64,000 nucleotides of DNA from Bubalus kerabau (taxonomy: Eukaryota; Chordata; Mammalia; Artiodactyla; Bovidae), in contig NC_073634.1 of assembly GCF_029407905.1 (NCBI RefSeq), forward strand, positions 24,379,501 through 24,443,500. Direction: 5' to 3'. Shown piece after piece: positions 22,496-33,794 of the stretch. The translations under genes were made by a program, and so were the position numbers. The notes beneath the pieces are model-generated. The model was given only the letters and a program-made list of their open reading frames with translations. It was not told the origin of the DNA and did no database searches. Numbering within the stretch: position 1 is the first letter of the stretch; each line of letters starts with the position of its first letter.

Positions 22496-23934
22496 AACTA
22501 CAATAAGCCTAAAGGAAGATACGGAGGTAGGCACATGAAATATCTAACTTGTCTTTGGTGGCTTAAAATCATCTTTAGTGGATATCTTAAGTGGAAATCG
22601 GAAGAAATCTCACACATCAACTAGATTGCGTACATTTTCACCCCCTCCCATCACTTCTACTGCCATGCAAGGGTATCTCTGCTTAAAGTCAAAGCAGGGT
22701 TATGTAAATAAGCAAAGAGGACTAGTGGGGACTGTGGTCAATCGGAGACAGATGGGCAGCCATTTACTTAGCTCCAGCAGCTTACTGCCCTGCTTGAATG
22801 CTGGCCCACTGTGGCGAGATCTTCCCATTCTCCAAGAAAAGTTCAAGATTCAGATTTTATGTAGTAACAGCCATTTAAAAATACTAGCAATTACATTAAA
22901 AACAAAAAAAACACTATGCCAGCCAAACAAAATGTTTCTGTGGACAGATTTCCGCAAGGGCCACCAGTGTGGCAGAGGCAGGCCTGGTCTGCTAACTCCT
23001 ATGATGTTCATCTCACTGCTTCATAGGACCCTCAACTGACAGGGTTTCATGGTGATTCCCCTGGCATAGGAGCTGCTTGCCACCAAGCAAAACAGTCCCA
23101 AACTGATAGTGTTTTATGAGTTCTTTTACATATTTTCAATAATTTTTCTGTCTCCTCCCCACCCCACACCCACCTTGGTCAGGATACCTGCTTCTGGAAT
23201 CACTGAGACCTCCTACTCCCCATCTACTACAAGCTTAGACCGCAGGTAAAGCGAAAGTAAACAGGGTGAGAGCCTGACAGGATTTCTAAAGAATAAAGTA
23301 CGTAAGGCATATGACACACTTTTATTTTTCTTAGAAAACAGTATCAGAGATGTCTGTGACTAATCAGACATCTGAACAAAAAAGTCAGTAAGTTACATGT
23401 GAAATATACCGGCAAATTCTGCTAACAAACCAAACAGCTTCCACTGTAAGATAGCAAGAGAGGGAGAACAGGACAAAAGGGAAAGTAAAAGTTGCTGGCC
23501 TCTGAGAAATACCAAACACCTTTTTAAAAGCATAAATGTTTAGGAGAAAGGGTACCCTATAATCTCAAATCTGAGTGAACAGCAAAATTATTTTTTAACC
23601 AGATACCATGAAACATTTTTTGGGCAATGACGATTTAGATACCTATTAAAAGAGTAAAGCTACTCCTGTATTTATAAGGTAAAACAAAAATACTCTGATA
23701 GCCTTTATTAATATATTCATTCAGACATCAGTTGCTGATGTTTTAATGTATTTATTAGGTCACAACATTGCTTTAGAAGCTTTGAAAATGTAACATTTCG
23801 TAATTATACTAAAACGTGTAAAAGTACAGATCACGGGGTATATAATTTTAGATAACAATGTGGCAAGCTCGAAGAAACAGAACTGCTAAAATTTCTAATC
23901 AACAAACCGAATGACAGGACCAAGGTTTTGAGAG
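22496..23934. other. Mostly unique SOS1 intron 1 sequence near the promoter
   Basis: No repeat family recognised. The open frame at 22578-23039 lacks an ATG start and any domain. Being repeat-poor and within 2 kb of the promoter, it is a reasonable place to look for conserved regulatory elements, but I see no specific site. Confidence 0.4.
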
Positions 23935-24026
23935 AGACACGGGGGAGTGGGGGTGAGGGGAGGTGGGGAGGGGGAAAGAAAGGGAGGGAGGGAGGGAGGG
24001 AGGAAGGAAGAAAGAAGGAAAGAAAA
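23935..24026 (+). repeat. G-rich polypurine tract, (GGGA)n/(GGAA)n
   Basis: Plus strand 23941-23974 has five runs of four or five G separated by 1-4 bases. It is followed by (GGGA)n and (GGAA)n to about 24026. This matches the simple G-quadruplex pattern. In SOS1 RNA (minus strand) the tract is C/T-rich. Confidence 0.92.
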
Positions 24027-24820
<794 letters not shown>

Positions 24821-24928
24821 CTAGCCCCGGAGAGGGGGCTGGGGGGCGAGGCCCGCGCCCGGCCACCCACCCAACACAGGCACCAGCCGCGGAAAGCGAA
24901 CGCAGCCCGGAGGCGGCGGTGGCGGCAT
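24821..24928 (-). other. Candidate upstream ORF in the SOS1 leader (35 codons)
   Basis: Begins MPPPPPPGCVRFPRL and stops at UAG 24823-24821, in the same frame as SOS1 but closed 141 bases before its ATG. It exists in mRNA only if transcription starts above 24928. Any role in limiting SOS1 translation is inference. Confidence 0.4.
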
Positions 24929-25152
24929 CCCGCACCACCGCCCCGGGGCCGGGCCCCCTACCCCTCCCCGGCCCGCCGGCGCCGCCCCGGGTTGCCCTCC
25001 GCCGCGGTCGCCGCCCGCCCGCCCGCCGGGACTGCGCTCCCGAGCCCGGCCTGGCCCGGCGGCGGAGCCGGCGGCTGGGGGAGGGCTGTGGAGGGACGCT
25101 CCGGCCGCGGCGCCCGCTCCCCGCGGCACGGACCCCGAAACGCTGGCGACCT

Positions 25153-25162
25153 GGGGCGGGGC
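25153..25162 (+). promoter_or_regulatory. GC box (Sp1-type)
   Basis: GGGGCGGGGC, the classic decamer, in the SOS1 CpG island. Confidence 0.6.
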
Positions 25163-25307
25163 GGAGCTGGGCGCGGGGTCTAGCGGGGGAGGGGAAAGGC
25201 CCGAGGTCGTCGTTGGGGAATCTGGCTGCCCTGAGATGCCGCCGCGGCCGCCGCCGACGCCGGTGTAGCGCTCGAGCTTCCTACTAGCGAACTGAACCTG
25301 CTCGCTA

Positions 25308-25320
25308 CTGAGCATGCGCC
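25308..25320 (-). promoter_or_regulatory. NRF1-like site
   Basis: Minus strand GGCGCATGCTCA carries the GCGCATGC core of the NRF1 palindrome, with one weak half. At the upstream edge of the island. Confidence 0.45.
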
Positions 25321-25346
25321 ACCGGGCAGGGCCAGTTCGCTCCGGG

Positions 25347-25355
25347 TTTTCCGGC
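25347..25355 (-). promoter_or_regulatory. ETS-type site
   Basis: GCCGGAAAA on the minus strand holds the CCGGAA core used by ETS factors in CpG-island promoters. Confidence 0.45.
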
Positions 25356-25450
25356 TCCCCAGCGAAGGAGGAGGGAAAGCGCCAACGAGGGAAGCGCCGG
25401 ACTGTGGCTGCGCCCCCGAGGGCTGCAGGGGGAGGAGCGACAGGGCCCGG

Positions 25451-26144
25451 AGCAGTAGAACCCCCAGCCTAGTGGGGCCTGCGGGGTGGGGCGTGAGCTA
25501 CGGTGAAGCTGCCCCCATTGTGTGGTTGGACCGACAGGGATCCCACCCCTCTCTTCGAGTCCCTGGGCCTTTCGTTTCGGAAAGGGGTGTGTATTTGTGT
25601 ACTTTGTTCCCGAACATGAAGATAAGGACTGCCCAGGGCATGCAATGTATAGTAAACAGACTGGATAAAAGATAGGTGCCTTTCTCACGAAACCTACGTC
25701 TTAATATTTCTCGGGTAATAGTAATCGCGGTGTTTCCAGTCGTTCTTTCCACATCACGAAGAATAAAATGTGTACGTGTAATTGATCTTGTTTGTTTTTA
25801 AATTCAACATGCTCATCTTTCAAACCCATTTCAAATATGAACTCCAATAACCACTTACCTCCAGTGGAAATTGACACCTCTCTTGCAGCTCCCAGATCCC
25901 AGAACACCTTACTGAGGCCCCTCTAAGGGCGTTTGGTTTATCATGTTTTGTATCGCTACAAGCCTCTTTCAACTAGATAACGAACTCCTGGAAGGCATGG
26001 GGCTCTACACAGAATAGGCACTTAATGTTTGTGGAATGCTAGAAGAGCATTATCTATAAACTGTTCCTCCATCCCAGAGATGCAGGTGTTTGCTTTTAAC
26101 AGTAGCACTGCGTGGCTGGCGCTGAATGGTTTACCCCTAGCACT
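25451..26144. other. Upstream flank, mostly unique
   Basis: GC content falls away from the promoter. No repeat family or exon recognised. Confidence 0.4.
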
Positions 26145-26295
26145 TTTTTTTAGCATAGTCTCATTTAATCCTCATAGCAATCCTATTGTTTTTGCTTCAC
26201 AGTTTAGGGAACTAGGCTGAGTTTAATTTGATATTGTGCCCTACTATTTCAGAGAATGATAACCAGAATCACATAGATGAGAAACGTTTAAGCAG
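26145..26295 (-). mobile_element. MIR SINE fragment
   Basis: 'tctcatttaatcctcatagc' and 'cagtttagggaactaggctg' are the antisense MIR 3' half and core. Confidence 0.6.
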
Positions 26296-26582
26296 TGGTT
26301 CTTAATCTCTACCAAACCTCTTTGAGAATCTCATAAAAGTCTTGAGTCTTTTCCTTTAAAAATCTACACATGATTTACATTTAAACATTCTCCACACTTT
26401 CAAAGTGTTCAGAATGACATTTTGAAAATCATCCATAAGTCTACTGGGTAAGACGAGGTAAAGTACCCATAGCTGAGAGAGGGTTTAGGGGCAGGAGAAA
26501 GGGTTTGGAGAAAAACATGACAGCCATTTAAAAATTGCCAATGATATGGGGGAAAAAACCCAAACACGATATGTCATATAGT
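26296..26582. other. upstream flank, unassigned
   Basis: Nothing recognised. Confidence 0.35.
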
Positions 26583-26785
26583 TTTGTGTGGTGGCTCAGA
26601 GGTTAAAGCGTCTGCCTGCAATGTGGGAGACCCTGGATCGATCCCTGGGTTGGGAAGATCCCCTGGAGAAGGAAATGGCAACCCACTCCAGTATTCTTGC
26701 CTGGAGAATCCCATGGAAGGAGGAGCCTGGTGGGCTACAGTCCACGGGGTCGCAGAGTCGGACACGACTGAGCGACTTCCCTCAC
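26583..26785 (+). mobile_element. Bov-tA SINE
   Basis: 'gtggtggctcagaggttaaa' head and a well-conserved body to 'ggacacgactgagcgacttc'. Confidence 0.9.
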
Positions 26786-26809
26786 TCACTCAAACGAATG
26801 AATTAAGAT

Positions 26810-27350
26810 CAAGCCCCTGCCGTAAATTATTCCTTGGCTTCCTACTGCTCTTAGAATACTTTTCAAACTTCTTTCCATGACCCACAAAACCTGTATCTGG
26901 ATCCTGTTTACATTCTCAACCTTTCCTCACTGTTCTCAACGTTGGCTCACCACATTCCAGTCACTTTGGCCTGCTGTCTATTCCTAGAAAACACCACCTA
27001 CTTCCCGCCTTAGGGGCTTTGCTTTTCCCTCAGCCGGTAACTGTTGCCTCATTCTGCTCCTAACTGTTCACTTGGCCTGTTATAAACGTCATCACCTCCA
27101 AAAGGCCTTCTATGATCACACTAAGTAGTTCCCACCTATATTTTCTCCCATAAGACTTGGCTTATTTATTATTTCTTCGCTAGTATAAATTCTGGCCTTT
27201 AGTTATTTTTTCAGTGTTGGTCTCCCCCTCTCCCCCGTCTGAAATGTAAACTCCAAGACCAACAATCTTCCGAGTTTACTCTAGCTCATCATCGTATCCC
27301 AAGGAACTACAGTAGTTGGCATATAGTAGGTTCTCAATCAGAGGGAATGA
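26810..27350 (+). mobile_element. L2 LINE 3' end
   Basis: Good collinear match by eye to the L2 3' region: 'tgcctcattctgctcctaac', 'aaaaggccttctatgatcac', 'cttatttattatttcttcgc', 'gaaatgtaaactccaagacc', and the terminus 'ggcatatagtaggttctcaa'. Confidence 0.75.
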
Positions 27351-27839
27351 AAGTTGAATGGAGGAAACTTCCAGGAAGACTATGTGATCAGAGTTGTCCC
27401 AAGAAACGGGTGATCTTCGGGAGTGTGCAAGTAAAAACCGTACATTCGCTCACTCGGGACTACGAGGAGAGATAAGAGGTGGGACTTGATGACCTCCAAG
27501 GTCCCCTTCAACTGCGAGTCTCAGATTTGACTGAAGAGGTAAACAAGACTAGAAACATGGATTACAGCCCGGGTGGGCATGTTTAGCGTCCGGGGCAGGT
27601 TTTCACTAGCAGGGACGTTTTGGCTGCAGACTGACAGTAGACAGCTGGAGAGAAACTGCAGAGAAGAGACTCAGCCCTCCGCAGCTGGGAGACCTAAGGG
27701 AAGTGGTGGGGGGCTCGGCGCTGCTAAGGTCAAGGAACAATCGAGTCCCACTACATCGTCTGCTTATATTTCTTGAGCCAAATCAAGATCTATGGGCGTG
27801 CTGTGAGAGAAGACGACCATGGTGAACTCAGGAACTTGC
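27351..27839. other. Unique flank leading into a CpG-rich segment
   Basis: No repeat recognised. CpG density increases from about 27560. Confidence 0.4.
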
Positions 27840-28135
27840 TAGTGTAGACGCGAAAGCCCCGTCTACCCCTTAGCGTTAACCTCTAACAGAGAACCCGAGG
27901 CGCAGGCGCAAAGGTTGAGTTTGTGGCCCTCTTCGACTCTAAAGAGCCAGGAGACAGAGCGGACGTGACGCACGGGGTCGCATCCAGGCAGACAAGCCAA
28001 CCCGAAGGCGGAGGTCCAGGCAGGCTAGCCGAGTTCTGAGAGCGTCGAGTCAGAACAGGGGCGGGGAAAGAGGCGGGGAGGAGTTTTGGGCCAGCGGCGC
28101 GCCCCCTGCAGGTAGGAGTGCAGCACTCCGCGCTT
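27840..28135. promoter_or_regulatory. Small orphan CpG island with GC boxes
   Basis: By hand count roughly two dozen CpG in about 300 bases, against near absence in the flanks. GC boxes are at 28058-28066 (GGGGCGGGG) and 28072-28078 (GGCGGGG). A donor-like CAG|GTAGGAG on the plus strand has its GT at 28112-28113. It lies about 2.5 kb upstream of the SOS1 island. Could be an enhancer, an alternative promoter or a divergent noncoding first exon. No protein exon is visible. Confidence 0.55.
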
Positions 28136-28184
28136 TGCCCAGTGGCCCAACTCAAGGCAGCCAGTGTTCCCTGCCTGGGTGCAA

Positions 28185-28328
28185 CCACAATGATCTTCCT
28201 GAAACATACTTCAGATCCAGTTCCTCTCCCATTCAAGAGCCTCCACAGCCATCCCAGAATAAAGTCCAAAGTCCCTAGTTTGGTATTCATAGCCTTGCAC
28301 AATCAGGCCTACTTATCTTTCCCGGTAT
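28185..28328 (+). mobile_element. L2 LINE, left part
   Basis: 'cagaataaagtccaaagtcc' and 'tattcatagccttgcacaat' match the L2 body. Continues after the BovB at 28772. Confidence 0.65.
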
Positions 28329-28771
28329 CAGTTCAGTTCAGTTCAGTCTCAGTCGTGTCTGACTCTTTGCGACCCCATGAATCGCAGCACACCAGGCCTC
28401 CCTGTCCATCACCAACTCCCGGAGTTCACTCAGACTCACGTCCATCGAGTCAGTGATGCCATCCAGCCATCTCATCCTCTGTCGTCCCCTTCTCCTCCGG
28501 CCCCCAATCCCTCCCAGCATCAGAGTCTTTTCCAATGAGTCAACTCTTCACATGAGGTGGCCAAAGTACTGGAGTTTCAGCTTTAGCATCATTCCTTCCA
28601 AAGAAATCCCAGGGCTGATCTCCTTCAGAATGGACTGGTTGGATCTCCTTGCAGTTCAAGGGACTCTCAAGAGTCTTCTCCAACACCACAATTCAAAAGC
28701 ATCAATTCTTCGGCTCTCAGCCTTCTTCACAGTCCAACTCTCACATCCATACATGACCACAGGAAAAACCA
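28329..28771 (-). mobile_element. BovB LINE 3' end fragment inserted in L2
   Basis: Starts with three TTCAG tail repeats and ends at 'catgaccacaggaaaaacca'. Truncated at its 5' side. Confidence 0.92.
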
Positions 28772-29025
28772 TATGTCTCACTAAAAATGGACTACTAATG
28801 CCTCCTATAAACCCATTCTATCTCTTGTTTCTTGCCTATTCTGTTCCACCTGCCAGAAATGCCCTTAACCATTTTCCTCCAATCCCACTACAGCATCACC
28901 CCACCTCCCCAAGACACATTCACTTTGAAACTCTTATCCAGGCTGCAGACCCCAGCTTTATATGCTACCTTCTCTCAGAAGTCTTTCAGCCCCCACTTAG
29001 GATTCCTCACCTGAAACTTCAGAGA
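28772..29025 (+). mobile_element. L2 LINE, right part
   Basis: 'ttgcctattctgttccacct' and 'cttctctcagaagtctttca' continue the L2 in the same orientation. Confidence 0.6.
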
Positions 29026-29479
29026 CCAACAGGCATAAGAAACAGCAGTTTCAGCCGTCAATAGAGTTAAATTCTTCTCTTCCAGCTGTATATGCTATCT
29101 TCATGTGTCCCCTCCACCTTTCTTCCCAATCTCCACTTTCAATTCCATTTTTCCAAATACTGTCTTGAGAAAATATCTCAGAAAAAGTAGATATTTTCTC
29201 TTTCTGATAAAGCCATTGGATACCCATCCTCTATCACTTTCAGTAAATATCTTGATTCTCTGTCTCTCTCCCTACCTGCCTCTCTCTTGCAAAGATGGTG
29301 GGGAGCAATGTAGGTACAATTAGAATAAATGATCAAAAGTCTCCAAGATAAATGGGGCCATTCCTGGCACTTTTTTTTTCCCCCCAGGATTCCTGCAGAG
29401 TCCAATTTTTGGCAAAAGTCTCTTTCCAGTTGATTCAAGTTGTAATGGCTCCTCAAGCCGATTGCACCCCAATCCAATA
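29026..29479. other. Unassigned, with a hairpin
   Basis: A perfect 12-bp inverted repeat GAGAAAATATCT / AGATATTTTCTC lies at 29167-29178 and 29189-29200. Otherwise pyrimidine-rich unassigned sequence. Confidence 0.4.
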
Positions 29480-30720
29480 CAACTTTAATCGAATTCCCAG
29501 CAGTTTGTCATGGGACTTGAACTGGTTTTAAAGTATATATGGAACAGAAAAAAATTTTTCCTTTGTACACGAGCAGAATAGGGGAAATTGACTTACCAGA
29601 TACGAAGACATTGTATAGCCAGAGTAATTAAAACAGTGTGGTACCAGAACATGAACAGACAAACCAACCAATGGATCCATAGGAGGCCAAATATATTGAA
29701 ACTTAATTCATAACACAGCAAGCCTTGCAGATGAGTGAGGAAAGGATATACTTTTCAATAAATGAAATATGCACAATCGATAAATATTTATATATATAAA
29801 GAAATGAAATTACATCCCTAACTCATACCCTGCACAAAACAACCCCATGTGGATAAAAGACTTAAATGTGAAAAACAAAATTATAAAATTATGAGAGGAA
29901 AATAAATAATATCTTTATGATCTCAAAGTAGGAAAATATTTCTCAAATAATACACACACAACACAAATCACAAAGGAAAATAATGATAAATTTAATTTTA
30001 TTAAAATTAAGAACCTCTGTAAATTAAAATAAGGCATAAAAGAATTAAAAGGACAAGTCATTAAGCAAGAGAAAGCAGTTGCAACTCATATAACCAAAAA
30101 AGAATTAGTATCCAAGACAGATGGTTTACTTCAGAGGAAAAATGATGGTTAAATGTTCACCTCACTAGTAATCAGAGAAAAGCAAGTTAAAACCACAATA
30201 AAATATTACTTCACACTCATTGAATTAGCAAAAACTTCGAAGTTGAACAAAACTTAAAATTGTCATCCACTCCCATGTGAAAAATAAATGATTACAACCA
30301 GTTTATATAACTATTTCTTTTCTTGAAATGTGAATATGGGCATGACCTGTATAAACTGGCATAGATTTATTCCCATGGTATATGTATCCCAGAGAAGTTC
30401 CTTACTCTATCATTTCGTATAGCATGAACAGTAGAATGGGGCTTCCCCAGTGGCTCAGTGGTAAGGAATCTGCCTGCAAGACAGGAGACATGACTTCGAT
30501 CCCTACGTTGGGAAGATTCCCTGGAGAAGGAAATGGCAACCCACTCCAGTATTCTTACCTGGGAAATCCCATGGACAGAGGAGACTAGTGGGCTACAGTC
30601 CATGGGGTCACAGAAGTTTCAGATACAAATTAGCAACTAAACAACAACAAACAGTAGAATGGGCAGATAAATTGTAGAATGCTACAGAGCACCAAAAATG
30701 AATGAGCCACAGTATATAAT
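29480..30720 (+). mobile_element. Old L1, ORF2 C-terminal part
   Basis: 'taaaacagtgtggtaccaga', 'caccccatgtggataaaaga'-like and 'tcaccagagaaaagcaagtt'-like text follow L1 ORF2. Many stops. Contains a Bov-tA at 30441-30649. Confidence 0.7.
30441..30649 (+). mobile_element. Bov-tA SINE nested in L1
   Basis: Complete element with (CAA)n tail. Perfect 14-bp duplication AACAGTAGAATGGG at 30427-30440 and 30650-30663. Confidence 0.93.
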
Positions 30721-30721
30721 C

Positions 30722-31024
30722 CTCCAAAATTCATTGAATCCCAATCTCCAGTATGAAGGTGTTTGGAGACTGGGTTTTGGGAAAGTGGTTAGGACATGAA
30801 GGCGGAGCCCTCATAAATGAGGTCAGTGCCCAAATAACATACCGCAGAGAAAGCGCTCTTCCCTTCCGCCATGTGAGGACAAGAGAGAAGACAGTTCTTT
30901 CCTAACCAGGAAGCAGGCTTTCAGCAGATCCTGAATCTGAAGATGTCCTTCCAGATCTTGCTGTTTATAAGCCATCCAGTCTATGGTATTCTGTTATAAT
31001 AGCCCAAAAGAGCTAAGACACATA
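30722..31024 (+). mobile_element. MLT1-type LTR (MaLR)
   Basis: 'gaaggtgtttggagactggg', 'cataaatgaggtcagtgccc', 'ttccgccatgtgaggacaag', 'taagccatccagtctatggt' and the end 'agagctaagacac' are in MLT1 order. Solitary LTR. Confidence 0.75.
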
Positions 31025-31255
31025 TCAATATAGGTGAATTCTTTAAAAATAATACCAGTAATATATAAATGTGCCATGACCCTCCAAAGGAAAAAAGAAA
31101 AACAGACCACAAAACCCCTGAGCAAGACAGGAAACTTCCCACTATATGATTCATTATATAAAGTGCAACAACAATGACAAAATCAACAAGTAGAACTGCC
31201 TTGCATGCAATTTATTGTAATACCCAACCTTTAAGATGGCCCTGTGAGCCTTACT

Positions 31256-31373
31256 AGGCTTCCCTGGTAGCTTAGCTGGTAAAGAATCTGCCTACAATGC
31301 AGGAGACCCCGGTTTGATTCCTGGGTTGGGAAGATCCTCTGGAGAAGGGACACATTGCCCACTCCAATACTTG
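31256..31373 (+). mobile_element. Bov-tA, left monomer of a dimer
   Basis: Full tRNA head, then the body stops at 'cccactccaatactt', where the next head begins. Same junction as at 36624-36973 and 53580-53894. Confidence 0.88.
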
Positions 31374-31581
31374 TGGGCTTCCTGAGTGGCTCAGTAAAGA
31401 GTCCTCCTGCAATGCAGGAGACCTGGGTTCAAGCTCTCGGTCGGGAAGATCACCTGGAGGAGGACATGACAATCTACTCCAGTATTCTTGCCTGGAGAAT
31501 TCCATGGACAGAGGAGCCTGAGGGGCTACAGTCCTTGGAGTCTCAAAGAGTTGGACATGACTGAGTGACTAAACACACACA
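31374..31581 (+). mobile_element. Bov-tA, right monomer, joined to BovB
   Basis: Complete Bov-tA with a CACACA tail that runs straight into BovB text at about 31582. Confidence 0.88.
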
Positions 31582-32025
31582 CATGTATGATTTTCCCAGT
31601 AGTCACGTATGGATGTGAGAGTTGGACTATAAAGCAAGCTGAGCATTGAAGAATTGATGCTTTTGAACTGTGGCGTTGGAGAAGACTCTTGAGAGTCCCT
31701 TGGACTGCAAGGAGATCCAACCAGTCCATTCTAAAGGAGATCAGTCCTGAATGTTCATTGGAAGGACTGATGCTACAGCTGAAATTCCAATACTTTGGCC
31801 ACCTCATGTGAAGAGTTGACTCGTTGGAAAAGACCCTGATGCTGGGAGGGATGGGCGCAGGAGGAGAAGGGGACGACAGAGGATGAGATGGTTGGATGGC
31901 ATCACAGACTTGATAGACATGAGTTTGAGTAGGCTCCAGGATTTGGTGATGGACAGGGAGGCCTGGTGCTGCAGTCCATGGGGTCACAAAGAGTCAGACA
32001 CAACTGAGCAACTAAACTGATCTGA
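31582..32025 (+). mobile_element. BovB LINE 3' end fragment
   Basis: From 'cccagtagtcacgtatggat' to the 3' tail 'aactaaactgatctga'. Lies in one target duplication with the two SINE monomers. Confidence 0.9.
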
Positions 32026-32535
32026 TGAGCCTTACTTCCTGGTATTCATGCCCCAGTATAGACACCACTCCCATGTTGAATAGACAATTGTGTGCAATAG
32101 CCACCTGCAAAAATAGGATTTTGCAGAAATTATGTATGTGGCTTCTGAGGCTAAGTCTTAGAAGACATGATCACTTGAGTGTCTCTCTCTCTCCCCAGAT
32201 CTCTCCTCCTGGGAGAAGTCACTGCCATATTGTGAAGACTCTCAAGCAATCCTCTACGGGAAGCTCTCATTGATAGAAACTGAGGCCTCCTGCCATCAGA
32301 CTCAGGACGGAGGCTTGGACCATCTTGGAAATAGATCCCTTACTCCTAGTAAAGTCTTCAGATGACTGAAATCTCATTCATATCTTGACTTCAATTTTTT
32401 GAGAGATTCTGAGCCAGAAACACTGAGATAACCCATTTCAAAATCCTTAACTCTCAGGAACTATGAGATAATAAATGCATGTTGTTTTAAGCCACTAAAT
32501 TTTGGGGTAATGGGTTAGCATTAGAAAACTAATAT
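32026..32535 (+). mobile_element. MaLR/ERVL-like LTR
   Basis: 'atgtggcttctgaggctaag', 'aggaactatgagataataaa', 'tgttttaagccactaaattt' and the end 'ttagaaaactaat' are typical of this LTR group. Its first bases lie left of the compound insertion (about 31245). Confidence 0.65.
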
Positions 32536-32559
32536 TTTTATGGATTCATAAACACATGG

Positions 32560-32815
32560 TAAAAGTATAACAAAATATTAAAATAATAATAAACTCCTAA
32601 TGGTGGTTATGAAGGATGTATGTATATGGAGAGATCTTTAGGATATATTGTAAATTGCAGGAGAAAAATATTAATAAAAAGTGTTTGCAGCTGGGGAGGT
32701 TTCAGACAAGGTTCTAATGAGATACTGGTAATGTTCTATTTCTAACCTGAGTAGTAGGTACACCTCTCTTTATCTTATTCTAAAATTTAAACGCATACAC
32801 TCTTTCTTGTGACAT
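32560..32815 (+). mobile_element. Possible L1 3' UTR
   Basis: 'ggagagatctttaggatata' and 'actggtaatgttctatttct' resemble old L1 3' ends. Weak. Confidence 0.4.
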
Positions 32816-32949
32816 TACAAACACACACTACACACAGAGGAGGGGTTGACAGCTACAATAGGCCAATAGAGAGAGAGCACAGTGGCTTCACAGACAATTC
32901 TGAACTGGGTGCGACAGTCTCAGAAATGCACTTAAGAAATAAAATCAAC

Positions 32950-33083
32950 ATGCTTTTGTTTTAATTCTTTGGCCGCATCTTGCAGCCTGTGAGATCCTAA
33001 TTTCCCAACCAGAGACTGAACCCCCCTCCCCCCACCCTGTTTTGGAAGGCAGAATCCTAACCACAGGACCATCAGGGAAGACC
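32950..33083 (-). mobile_element. Short CHR-type SINE
   Basis: 'tttggccgcatcttgcagcc' to 'ggaccatcagggaag' is the reverse complement of the short CHR element. Confidence 0.82.
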
Positions 33084-33437
33084 CAAAATCTACCTGCTCT
33101 TAATTATAGATCAGAGTTAGAAAAGGCTAGTTTTCCACAAGATCACAGTTTAAAGACAAACCATATGAAGCATCTGTAGTGATTGCCAGTTTCCCTTTTC
33201 TGCTCCTCTGCCCAGCAGCAACAGGCTAACATCTCCAAGGTTTCTTAGTCTCAGATACCAAGGGTTGGAAAGACAACTGAAGAATAAGAGCTACATTTTG
33301 GTTTGAACTCAGGTCAGCCAACTCAAGCCCTTTATTGCTCTCTGTTGCCTTAAGCAAGTTACTTATCATCTATTAAAACAACTTGTATAATTTGTGTCCA
33401 TAGGAAATAACCTCATCAGTCAAGCACCCATTGTATA
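33084..33437. other. Unassigned flank
   Basis: 33310-33400 has a faint MIR-like core ('ttgccttaagcaagttactt'), too weak to annotate separately. Confidence 0.35.
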
Positions 33438-33452
33438 AGAAGTTCAATATCT

Positions 33453-33759
33453 TTTTTGTGTGTTTTAAGATTTCTTTAATTTTGGTTGCACTGAATCTTC
33501 GTTGCTGCGAGAGGTCTTTCTCTAGTTGCAGGGAGTGGGGCTACTCTTCATTGCGCAGGCTTCTCATTGCGGTGGTTTCTCTTGTTGCAGAGCACGGCTC
33601 TAGGTGCACCGGCTTCAGCAGTTGCAGCCTGAGGGCTCAGTAGTTGTGGCACATGGGCTTAGTTGCTCCAAGGCATGTGGAATCCTCCCAGATTAGGGAT
33701 GAACCTGTGTCTGCTCATTGGCGGGAGGATTCTTATTCACTGTATCACCAGGGAAGACC
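33453..33759 (-). mobile_element. Long CHR-type SINE
   Basis: Antisense body ('cattgcggtggtttctcttg') and head. Perfect 15-bp duplication AGAAGTTCAATATCT at 33438-33452 and 33760-33774. Confidence 0.92.
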
Positions 33760-33794
33760 AGAAGTTCAATATCTGAATATAAGTAGCCATGATA

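Noticed and set aside
22578..23039. 153-codon plus-strand frame in SOS1 intron 1
   Set aside because: It opens with a GTG codon, has low-complexity composition and no recognisable domain, and is antisense to the gene.
25405..25435. CTCF-like site (CCCTCGGGGGCGCAG on the minus strand)
   Set aside because: Only the GGGGGCGC core fits. The upstream half of the motif does not, so the match is too weak without ChIP data.
33431..33643. Cysteine-rich small frame (RCCERSFSSCREWG..)
   Set aside because: Lies entirely in an antisense CHR SINE with a perfect target duplication.
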